5,016 bases of DNA from Caldora sp. SIO3E6 (GTDB lineage Bacteria; Cyanobacteriota; Cyanobacteriia; Cyanobacteriales; Coleofasciculaceae), in NCBI GenBank assembly GCA_010672185.1, contig JAAHHL010000621.1, forward strand, positions 1 to 5,016. The letters run 5' to 3'. The translations under genes and the position numbers were made by a program. Position 1 is the first letter of the stretch; every line of letters begins with the position of its first letter. The notes beneath the pieces are model-generated. The model was not told where the DNA came from, did not search any database, and saw only the letters and a program-made list of their open reading frames with translations. Below, one piece after another: positions 1-4,908 of this stretch.

Positions 1-1305
1 TCTCGCAATCCTTTGGTAAAGTTACGGGGGGCTTTCGGTGGCTTGCGCCTAGCCGCATCCTACTATCAGGAGCTTTGGCAAAATCAGGGGTTGATTCGAC
101 GGGGTTGGCAGCGAGCTAAAAGATTTAACCCAGAGGCTCGCGTGATAGTGGGTGGTGGTGCTGTGAGTGTTTTCTATGAGCAGCTGGGCAATCAACTACC
201 AGCGGGTACGATTATTTCCGTTGGGGAAGGGGAAACTCTATTAGAAAAGCTGCTTCGGGAGCAAGATTTTCGGGATGAGCGTTGCTATGTAGTGGGAGAA
301 GCAAAGCCACGCGATCGCTTGATTCACGAATGGCCAACTCCGATTGAAAAAACTGCCTGTAACTACAACTATATCGAAACTATCTGGCCAGAATTTGAGT
401 ATTATCTGCAAGAGCAAGACTTCTACATCGGAGTCCAAACCAAGCGTGGTTGTCCCCACAACTGCTGTTACTGTATCTACACAGTAGTCGAAGGAAAACA
501 GGTGCGCATTAACCCCGCAGACGAAGTTGTGGCAGAAATGCGCCAACTATACAACCGGGGAATCCGTAACTTCTGGTTTACCGATGCTCAGTTTATCCCT
601 GCTCGTAAGTTTATTAATGATGCCATTGAACTATTGCAAAAAATCCTAGACTCTGGTATGGAGGATATCCATTGGGCTGCCTACATTCGGGCAGATAACC
701 TCAACCCAGAACTATGCGAGTTGATGGTAAAAACTGGGATGAACTACTTTGAAATTGGTATTACTAGTGGTTCTCAAGAACTCGTGCGAAAGATGCGGAT
801 GGGTTACAATCTACGCACAGTCTTAGAAAACTGCCGCGATTTAAAAGCAGCAGGCTTCAATGACTTGGTTTCTGTCAACTACTCTTTTAATGTCATAGAT
901 GAACGACCGGAAACCATTCGTCAGACTATTGCCTACCACCGAGAATTGGAGCGCATTTTTGGAGTTAAGCAAGTTGAACCAGCAATCTTCTTTATCGGTT
1001 TACAACCTCACACTCACTTAGAACAGTATGCCTTGGATCACAAGATTATCAAACGAGGTTATAACCCAATGAGTTTGATGCCTTGGACAGCGAAAAAACT
1101 CCTGTGGAATCCAGAGCCCTTAGGTTCCTTTTTTGGAGAAGTTTGCCTGCAAGCTTGGCGACAAAATCCCAATGATTTTGGTCGTGAAGTAATGAAAATT
1201 CTCGAAGAGAGACTCGGTTGTGCTGATTTAGAGGAAGCCCTAACTGCTCCCATTATATCTAAGCAGGAGGCAGGAGGCAGGAGGCAGCTGGTAGGTAGTA
1301 GGTAG
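1..1305 (+). CDS. B12-binding radical SAM protein, 5' truncated by window edge (photosystem II high-light acclimation radical SAM type)
   Basis: The frame is open from base 1 (SRNPLVKLRG...), so the start codon lies upstream; the TTG at 13 is not a convincing start. Seen: the end of a cobalamin-binding-like domain (VIVGGGAVS at 142-168, SVGEGE at 217-234), then the radical SAM cluster motif GCPHNCCYC, whose CxxxCxxC cysteines at 451, 463 and 472 would bind the 4Fe-4S cluster that cleaves S-adenosylmethionine. The downstream part carries FTDAQF, a YIRADNL strand and GITSGSQELVRKMRMGY, as in the TIM barrel of B12-radical SAM enzymes. From memory the sequence matches the cyanobacterial family annotated as photosystem II high-light acclimation radical SAM protein, usually about 530 residues, so roughly 100-120 N-terminal residues are missing. 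The substrate is unknown. The family normally ends near EEALxAPI; the last 16 or so residues here are encoded largely by 7-bp repeats. A HIP1 site lies at 311-318. Confidence 0.9.
   Translation, partial: SRNPLVKLRGAFGGLRLAASYYQELWQNQGLIRRGWQRAKRFNPEARVIVGGGAVSVFYEQLGNQLPAGTIISVGEGETLLEKLLREQDFRDERCYVVGEAKPRDRLIHEWPTPIEKTACNYNYIETIWPEFEYYLQEQDFYIGVQTKRGCPHNCCYCIYTVVEGKQVRINPADEVVAEMRQLYNRGIRNFWFTDAQFIPARKFINDAIELLQKILDSGMEDIHWAAYIRADNLNPELCELMVKTGMNYFEIGITSGSQELVRKMRMGYNLRTVLENCRDLKAAGFNDLVSVNYSFNVIDERPETIRQTIAYHRELERIFGVKQVEPAIFFIGLQPHTHLEQYALDHKIIKRGYNPMSLMPWTAKKLLWNPEPLGSFFGEVCLQAWRQNPNDFGREVMKILEERLGCADLEEALTAPIISKQEAGGRRQLVGSR
1263..1304 (+). repeat. Heptanucleotide repeat arrays at the radical SAM 3' end
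   Basis: Three perfect GCAGGAG units occupy 1263-1283, followed by a partial GCAG and then two GTAGGTA units (1291-1304). Both have a 7-bp period, typical of STRR repeats in heterocystous cyanobacteria. The arrays encode the odd C-terminal residues EAGGRRQLVGSR, and the second one supplies the TAG stop. Confidence 0.85.
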
Positions 1306-1372
1306 CAGTGTTGTAAGATAAATTTTTAATTTGTTTTATAGCAGTTCTCGAATCCGTGAGGTACATCTCTTA

Positions 1373-1412
1373 TTCCCAATTCCCAATTCCCAATTCCCAA
1401 TTCCCAATTCCC
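1373..1412 (+). repeat. TTCCCAA heptamer array (5 perfect units plus a partial)
   Basis: Five perfect TTCCCAA units run from 1373 to 1407, followed by a partial TTCCC. The unit is the reverse complement of the TTGGGAA array at 2890-2959, so the DICT gene is bracketed by inverted copies of one STRR family. Confidence 0.95.
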
Positions 1413-1470
1413 CAAAACATAGTTATTGGTTATTTGTTACTAATTGTTGTTACATCGCCAGACCAAACAA

Positions 1471-1514
1471 ACAACCAATAACAAACAACAAACAACAAAC
1501 AACCAATAACAAAC
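1471..1514 (+). repeat. AC-rich heptamer array with flanking 16-bp direct repeats
   Basis: Three ACAAACA units (1481-1501) are embedded between two perfect copies of ACAACCAATAACAAAC (1471-1486 and 1499-1514) offset by 28 bp, four heptamer periods. GTTATTGGTT at 1422-1431 is the exact complement of AACCAATAAC in both copies (1473-1482, 1501-1510), so two alternative stems are possible. The block ends one base before the DICT start codon. Confidence 0.85.
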
Positions 1515-1515
1515 C

Positions 1516-2907
1516 ATGCTCAAAGATTCAATTTTACAAAAACTAGATACAGCTCATAGAGGTGGCAAAAGACCTCTGAATTTTGGAGTTTATTACAAAA
1601 ACACACTGATAGCTCTGTGCCATGCCTTGGAAGACTTTATTCTTGAGTCTGACAGTGCCCCAGTAATGATTACTGCCTTCCAACAGGGTAAGTGGTATTT
1701 ACAAGAAGCAGACCGTTATGGAAACATAGCCCAGAAGTCATCTCAAGTGGTAATTATGGCAACCCGTGATACTGGCTTTGCTGAGCACCCCACTTCTCAG
1801 CGCTCCAATGTTGCCTTAGTCAGCCTCGAACCCTCTGATCCCGTGGCTCAAGAGTGGCACTTAATGATTCTGTCTCCGAAATACACTGCAATGGTCTTAT
1901 GTCAAGAGTTGTCGGAGTCGGATTATGGTTCTCAGGGACAACCGGAGCAAGATATAGAGCGGAAGTTTTATGGCTTTTGGACTTTTGAGCCCAACATGGT
2001 ATTGGAAGCAGTGGAGATGGCGATCGCTCACATTGGCAGTTATGATCAAAACTTGGAGAAAGCCTTAACTAAACGAGTACAGCAAATTACCGCTGCTGTC
2101 ACCGAAGAACAAGATGATCTAGGGGTAGTGGTACAACGGGTAGTAGATTATCTTCAAGATAGTCAAAAGAACTTATCCCAACTGGGAGAGACTAATCCTA
2201 ATACCTCAGATTTCTATCAACAGGCATTAGATGAAAACCTGATTTCTAATGAAATGCAAGCCTTTTTACGAATGGCTCAGTTAATTGATCAGGCAAACGC
2301 AGTCAATCCGATGGTAGCAGCAGAAGTAGCAGCCCTCTCAGAAGCAATGGGACAACTATTAGATTTACCAGCTTGGCAACTAAAACGTCTGCGTCTTGCT
2401 GGTTTGTTGCATGGATTGGTTCCTTCCCTAGGTACAGAGATTGTTTCTGAGGATGACGGACCTAGTTGTCCCTTAGTTTCCGGGGTACAAGCATTACGAG
2501 CCATGCCCCAGCTACGAGCCATTGCTCAAATCATTACTCATCAAACTGAGCGGTGGGATGGTACAGGTATTCCTGCTGAGTTAGCTTATGATGCTATTCC
2601 CTTAGAGTCAAGAATTTTGGGGCTGATTACAGAGTTTCAGCGGCACATCAATCAACAGCGGATATCCCCAGCTGGAGAAGATACACTGGCTCCAAGTCAC
2701 GAAGAGAATTTGTCTCAAGCTTTGGCGGAGTGTCAAGCACTCTCAGGAAAAGCATTTGACCCCAAATTGATTGATGCTTTGGGTTTGATGGTGATGGGAA
2801 TGCAACAGGGTATGAACCTACAGGCAACTCAACCAAAAATTGCCTCAGGGATGTGGTTAATTGACTCCCACATGGATGAAGAGGTGAAATTGGGAATTGG
2901 GAATTGA
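1516..2907 (+). CDS. DICT sensory-domain protein with degenerate HD-GYP-like C-terminus
   Basis: A 463-residue soluble protein with no signal peptide or membrane segment. Residues about 1-170 match the DICT sensory domain of cyanobacterial signalling proteins (RPLNFGVYYKNTLIALCHALED, ITAFQQGKWYLQEADRYG, KFYGFWTFEP). A linker with coiled-coil character follows (about 180-265). Residues about 270-430 look like an HD-GYP phosphodiesterase fold: LRLAGLLHG at 292-300, where the family has LLHD; HQTERWDGTGIP at 342-353, resembling the HHExxDGxGYP signature; IPLESRILGLITEFQ at 361-375, where the usual ADxxD has become ITEFQ; and FDPKLIDAL at 414-422. The metal-binding HD is H299-G300 and the later Asp is T372, so cyclic-di-GMP hydrolysis is unlikely; I infer a regulatory or binding role. 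The ATG at 1516 is chosen because the N-terminus MLKDSILQKL fits the family, but no Shine-Dalgarno sequence precedes it. The last six residues (KLGIGN) and the stop come from the TTGGGAA array. A HIP1 site lies at 2020-2027. Confidence 0.9.
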   Translation: MLKDSILQKLDTAHRGGKRPLNFGVYYKNTLIALCHALEDFILESDSAPVMITAFQQGKWYLQEADRYGNIAQKSSQVVIMATRDTGFAEHPTSQRSNVALVSLEPSDPVAQEWHLMILSPKYTAMVLCQELSESDYGSQGQPEQDIERKFYGFWTFEPNMVLEAVEMAIAHIGSYDQNLEKALTKRVQQITAAVTEEQDDLGVVVQRVVDYLQDSQKNLSQLGETNPNTSDFYQQALDENLISNEMQAFLRMAQLIDQANAVNPMVAAEVAALSEAMGQLLDLPAWQLKRLRLAGLLHGLVPSLGTEIVSEDDGPSCPLVSGVQALRAMPQLRAIAQIITHQTERWDGTGIPAELAYDAIPLESRILGLITEFQRHINQQRISPAGEDTLAPSHEENLSQALAECQALSGKAFDPKLIDALGLMVMGMQQGMNLQATQPKIASGMWLIDSHMDEEVKLGIGN

Positions 2908-2963
2908 GAATTGAGAATTGGGAATTGGGAATTGGGAATTGGGAATTGGGAATTGGGAATTGG
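2890..2963 (+). repeat. TTGGGAA heptamer array (10 units) spanning the DICT stop codon
   Basis: Ten contiguous 7-bp units fill 2890-2959 with a partial TTGG after. Units 1-2 and 5-10 are TTGGGAA; units 3-4 are TTGAGAA. The G-to-A variant in unit 3 creates the TGA (2905-2907) that ends the DICT protein. In this frame an unmutated array would encode a seven-residue LGIGNWE periodic peptide. Confidence 0.95.
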
Positions 2964-2964
2964 T

Positions 2965-3026
2965 AGGGGCGGGTTTAGGGTCACCCTTAACGTATAAGAC
3001 GACAATCTTGATACAAAACCCGCCCA
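2965..3026. repeat. REP/MITE-like intergenic inverted repeat with GGGCGGGTTT ends
   Basis: GGGCGGGTTT (2967-2976) and its perfect complement AAACCCGCCC (3016-3025) enclose 39 nt, inside which AGGGT-C-ACCCT (2977-2987) can form a nested small hairpin. From memory, arms of this kind recur between genes in many filamentous cyanobacteria. It could also weaken transcription out of the DICT gene, but no T-run follows the right arm, so it is not called a terminator. Confidence 0.7.
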
Positions 3027-3035
3027 AACGATAAC
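3008..3035 (+). promoter_or_regulatory. Possible sigma-70-type promoter for the pentapeptide-repeat gene
   Basis: TTGATA (3008-3013, 5 of 6 to TTGACA) and GATAAC (3030-3035, 4 of 6 to TATAAT) are separated by 16 bp, about 40 bp upstream of the ATG. The -35 lies inside the loop of the inverted-repeat element. In AT-rich DNA such a match can arise by chance. Confidence 0.25.
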
Positions 3036-3051
3036 TGAGGATCTTGGGAAT

Positions 3052-3065
3052 TGTTAACTGTTAAT
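3052..3065 (+). repeat. TGTTAAC/TGTTAAT heptamer pair
   Basis: Two tandem 7-bp units, TGTTAAC and TGTTAAT, end 11 bp before the ATG at 3077. One isolated TTGGGAA unit lies just upstream (3045-3051 or one base either way). Short, but it continues the 7-bp periodicity of the other spacers and occupies the expected ribosome-binding region. Confidence 0.55.
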
Positions 3066-3076
3066 GGAAAATAATA

Positions 3077-3718
3077 ATGGAAATAGAGGCAATTAAGGCG
3101 GGAAAACTGAAGCAAGTACCAGGGGCAGATTTAGAAGAGGAAGACTTTTCTGGCTGCCAATTGCAGCGAATTAATCTTGCTGGTGCTAACCTTGTGGGAA
3201 CGAATTTTGCCAATTCCAATCTCAATGGTGCTCGTTTAGATGGTGCTAACTTAATCGGTGCTCATCTGATAGCAGCTGACTTGCGGGCAAACTTGTTAGG
3301 AACTAACTTGATGCAAGCTGACTTGAGTGGTGCTGATTTACGAGGTAGTAACCTCCGAGGTGCTAATTTAATGGGAGCGAAGCTGACTAAAGCATCTTTG
3401 GCTGGCGCTTTTCTGAGTGGAGTAAATTTGATGGGAGTCAACTTGCAAGGGGTCGATTTTCGGGGCGCTGACTTGCGGGGAGCCAATCTCAACGGTGCAA
3501 ATTTGCAAGGAGTGGACTTTTTTCAAGCAGATTTACAAGGAGCCAACTTGAGCGAAGCCAATTTGGAGGAGGCAGATTTGCGGGGGGCGAATTTGGCTGG
3601 AGCAAATCTAACTGGGGCAAATCTGCTCTGTGCAGAGTTGGATGGTACAAAGTTAGATGGAGTCAATCTGGAGCGAGCTTGTTTAGTTGGGACTTCTGTA
3701 GCAGAAATAGCTTCTTGA
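3077..3718 (+). CDS. Pentapeptide-repeat protein (about 36 repeats)
   Basis: A 213-residue protein made almost wholly of A(D/N)LxG-type pentapeptides. The central Leu/Phe recurs every five residues from F24 to L69 and from L78 to L203, about 36 repeats. Such proteins fold as a right-handed quadrilateral beta-helix of four repeats per turn, so about nine turns. There is no signal peptide or membrane segment; it is probably cytoplasmic, with the acidic N-terminal 23 residues as a cap. The biochemical role of most cyanobacterial members is unknown; they act by protein contact (HetL in heterocyst development, Mfp/Qnr proteins on gyrase). The repeat phase slips by one residue at L69-RANLLGTN-L78, nine residues instead of ten. 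The ATG at 3077 is the first in-frame start and leaves a short cap; an ATG at 3064 is in another frame and stops early. The Shine-Dalgarno region is weak. Confidence 0.9.
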   Translation: MEIEAIKAGKLKQVPGADLEEEDFSGCQLQRINLAGANLVGTNFANSNLNGARLDGANLIGAHLIAADLRANLLGTNLMQADLSGADLRGSNLRGANLMGAKLTKASLAGAFLSGVNLMGVNLQGVDFRGADLRGANLNGANLQGVDFFQADLQGANLSEANLEEADLRGANLAGANLTGANLLCAELDGTKLDGVNLERACLVGTSVAEIAS

Positions 3719-3749
3719 ACTTCTGCTCATTAGTTCAGTTACTTGTGGA

Positions 3750-3766
3750 ACAGGCATCTTGCCTGT
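3750..3766. terminator. Hairpin downstream of the pentapeptide gene, possible terminator or dispersed repeat
   Basis: ACAGGCA (3750-3756), loop TCT, TGCCTGT (3760-3766): a perfect 7-bp stem with a 3-nt loop, 31 bp after the stop codon. The following CATTTACATT has only a short T-run, so intrinsic termination would be weak. Similar GGAACAGGCATCTTGCCTGT hairpins are, from memory, dispersed repeats in cyanobacterial genomes, which is an equally good reading. Confidence 0.45.
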
Positions 3767-3823
3767 CATTTACATTGAAGTAGAATCAATAATTGAAGAA
3801 GCGATCGCTTTTCTGGTGTCCCC

Positions 3824-3853
3824 TTGAGCTGAGAGCTGGCTTAATTATACAAT
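3824..3853 (+). promoter_or_regulatory. Possible promoter of the toxin-relic cassette
   Basis: TTGAGC (3824-3829, 4 of 6) and TACAAT (3848-3853, 5 of 6) are spaced by 18 bp in the AT-rich spacer upstream of 3927-4753. This is a plausible weak sigma-70-like promoter by sequence only. Confidence 0.25.
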
Positions 3854-3926
3854 AAAAAGAAATTCCTCGCGCTGTAAGCGTATGACAAACTAATGGAGTT
3901 AAGATTAAGGGTTGCCTCATTTTTAA

Positions 3927-4271
3927 ATTGAAGAAATTGCTCAAGAAATTGAGAAAATTGTCGATAATTTCAACAATTTTGAATGCTACCAATGTGCTAA
4001 AGCAATTCTCAAGTGGTTAAAATAAAATCAAATTAAGAGAACGGTGATTAGATTAAGAACTAAATATGATGAAGATTTTATTGTCAGTGCACGCTTGGAA
4101 AACTTGGGAATAACTGAATCAATTACAGATAATGGTACTCATTATGGAGTAGAAGTTCAGGGGATAATTTTTGCTAATTTTACAATCAATGGAATGTCTA
4201 GAGAAGATTGGTTGAATGATTTCCACTGTCCCAGTGAACAATTTATAATTGAGGAATTGGAAGATTTGTAA
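3927..4271 (+). pseudogene. Papain-fold toxin (Tox-PL-2-like), broken by an in-frame TAA
   Basis: Read in one frame, 3927-4271 gives IEEIAQEIEKIVDNFNNFEC then YQCAKAILKWLK-stop-NQIKRT, followed directly by VIRLRTKYDEDFIVSARLE and the rest, with no frameshift. Total length, about 114 codons, is right for the small cyanobacterial papain-fold toxin family. The putative nucleophile is the Cys of CAKAI (3993-3995), with another Cys at 3984-3986; the His of GTHYGVEV (4140-4142) and a later acidic residue in REDWLNDFHC would complete the site. The single lesion is TAA at 4023-4025, where KWLK(Q)NQI would be expected; CAA to TAA is one transition. The 5' end is also damaged or unusual: an in-frame TAA (3924-3926) immediately precedes 3927, and the first codon is ATT, perhaps a mutated ATG. 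Family assignment is from motif recognition, without a search. A stop-codon readthrough product is possible but unlikely. Confidence 0.7.
4044..4271 (+). CDS. C-terminal fragment of the papain-fold toxin, open from GTG
   Basis: The reading frame after the premature stop is open from a GTG at 4044 and would give 75 residues, with a weak purine-rich AAGAGA at 4035-4040 upstream. It contains the conserved ESITDNGTHYGVEV block and SREDWLNDFHCPSEQF, but not the cysteine region, which lies upstream of the stop. If translated it would lack the nucleophile and should be catalytically dead. It is best regarded as part of the pseudogene; I list it because gene finders would probably call it as an independent small protein. 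Confidence 0.4.
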   Translation: MIRLRTKYDEDFIVSARLENLGITESITDNGTHYGVEVQGIIFANFTINGMSREDWLNDFHCPSEQFIIEELEDL

Positions 4272-4281
4272 AGGTGTTTTC

Positions 4282-4286
4282 AGGAG
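4282..4286 (+). promoter_or_regulatory. Shine-Dalgarno AGGAG for the candidate immunity gene
   Basis: AGGAG sits 11 nt before the ATG at 4298 and is the clearest ribosome-binding site in the window. It supports that start and translation of the gene despite the broken upstream reading frame. Confidence 0.6.
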
Positions 4287-4297
4287 AGTAAATTAAG

Positions 4298-4753
4298 ATG
4301 AGTGGATTATATGAAATTATACAAAAAATCAAAACCAGACCAGGAGTGTATATTGGAAAACCTGCCATTAACGATTTGTTCATGTTTCTGGTAGGCTATA
4401 AAACAGCTAGACGAGAATTAGGAATTGAGCTTAGTCAAGAAGAAAAAGAATTTCAACGAGAATTTCAACATTGGTTACAAAAAAGATTTGAAGTGCGAAC
4501 AGTTAATTCCTGGGCAAATATTATTCGGTTCTATACCCATGACGAAAAAGAGGCTTTTGACTATTTTTTTAAATTGCTGGATGAATTTTTGCAGCGAGAC
4601 AAGAGTTCGGAAAGAGAAGAGCTCAGCTTAACTAAGAGCAATAATCACAGCGACTCACTTGACCAATCAAAATTAGAAGAAGAAGCACTCTGCGATAGTG
4701 ACAGCCTGAAGATGGCTGATACAAATTTACAAAAAGCGGGAAGCAGGGAATAG
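4298..4753 (+). CDS. Conserved hypothetical protein, candidate immunity partner of the papain-fold toxin
   Basis: A 151-residue soluble protein starting MSGLYEIIQKIKTRPGVYIG. The KxRPGxYIG motif (residues 12-20), followed by SxxxLFMFLVGYKTARRELG-like sequence (24-42), resembles small proteins found next to toxins in polymorphic-toxin loci; I do not know a formal family name. Residues about 43-101 are charged and aromatic (EFQREFQHWLQKRF, SWANIIRFYTHDEKEAFDYFFKLLDEFL), predicted helical. Residues about 102-151 are a polar Ser/Glu/Asp/Lys-rich tail of low complexity that looks unlike the compact core. The gene starts 26 bp after the toxin-relic stop, on the same strand with its own AGGAG, so they were probably co-transcribed. 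The immunity role is inferred from position and motif only. An alternative frame at 4425-4631 is a shadow. Confidence 0.8.
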   Translation: MSGLYEIIQKIKTRPGVYIGKPAINDLFMFLVGYKTARRELGIELSQEEKEFQREFQHWLQKRFEVRTVNSWANIIRFYTHDEKEAFDYFFKLLDEFLQRDKSSEREELSLTKSNNHSDSLDQSKLEEEALCDSDSLKMADTNLQKAGSRE

Positions 4754-4759
4754 GAGAGA

Positions 4760-4908
4760 GATTATAACGGGTGAGCTTTCAAAAGGTGTGGGGAGTGTGG
4801 GGAGTATGGGTGGTGTGGGGAGATAGAGATACAAAGGAGAACTTATGAGCTTTTGAACACTTAGGCGATAGATCCCACGCCCTATTTCACCTCACCCGAT
4901 TATAACGG
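4760..4908. mobile_element. Small MITE-like element with inverted ends and 11-bp direct repeats
   Basis: GATTATAACGG occurs at 4760-4770 and again at 4898-4908. Between them, the ends form imperfect inverted repeats: 4769-4792 aligned with the complement of 4874-4897 matches at 17 of 24 positions, with a perfect outer GGGTGAG/CTCACCC. The interior, about 127 bp, has no coding capacity and holds the GGTGTGGGG tandem repeat. This is the architecture of a non-autonomous inverted-repeat element with target duplication. A simple palindromic spacer that happens to contain a direct repeat is the alternative. Confidence 0.45.
4785..4820 (+). repeat. 9-bp tandem repeat GGTGTGGGG (4 units)
   Basis: Four contiguous 9-bp units: GGTGTGGGG, AGTGTGGGG, AGTATGGGT, GGTGTGGGG. 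The strand is strongly G/T-biased, with GGG or GGGG runs in each unit. It is non-coding and lies inside the MITE-like element. Confidence 0.85.

Larger units (their letters stand above)
1306..1515. other. Repeat-rich spacer between the radical SAM and DICT genes
   Basis: This 210-bp spacer holds an AT-rich stretch (1315-1340), a TTCCCAA array (1373-1407) and an AC-rich repeat block (1471-1514). A weak promoter-like pair is visible, TTGTAA at 1311 and TTTTAT at 1334 with 17 bp between, but the match is poor. There is no clear terminator hairpin with a T-run. The open frame across it (1331-1546) is mostly repeat translation (FPIPNSQFPIPNS, then N/Q/T-rich) and is not a gene. Confidence 0.6.
3719..3926. 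other. Spacer between the pentapeptide gene and the toxin relic
   Basis: This spacer holds the hairpin at 3750-3766, a HIP1 octamer GCGATCGC at 3801-3808 and an AT-rich promoter-like stretch near 3824-3853. The frame ending at the TGA near 3825 reads YIEVESIIEEAIAFLVSP, which is protein-like, but it has no start codon and I do not recognise it. Confidence 0.5.

Noticed and set aside
1263..1520. Clustered short repeats as a CRISPR array
   Set aside because: The units are 7 bp and directly abutting, without spacers of 30 bp or so and without cas genes; they are STRR-type tandem repeats.
1331..1546. 71-codon open frame across the spacer
   Set aside because: Its translation is mostly the heptamer repeat (FPIPNSQ) and an N/Q/T-rich repeat block, it overlaps the DICT start and has no ribosome-binding site.
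3262..3492. Minus-strand open frame inside the pentapeptide gene
   Set aside because: It is a periodic shadow (RKSAPxK...) of the 15-bp repeat of the real gene on the other strand.
3744..3827. Protein-like reading ending ESIIEEAIAFLVSP upstream of the toxin relic
   Set aside because: There is no start codon, it runs through a repeat hairpin and a HIP1 site, and I recognise no family; it may be a gene remnant but cannot be supported.
3786..3992. Minus-strand 68-codon open frame in the spacer
   Set aside because: It overlaps the N-terminal half of the toxin relic, whose + strand reading matches a recognisable family and explains the sequence better.
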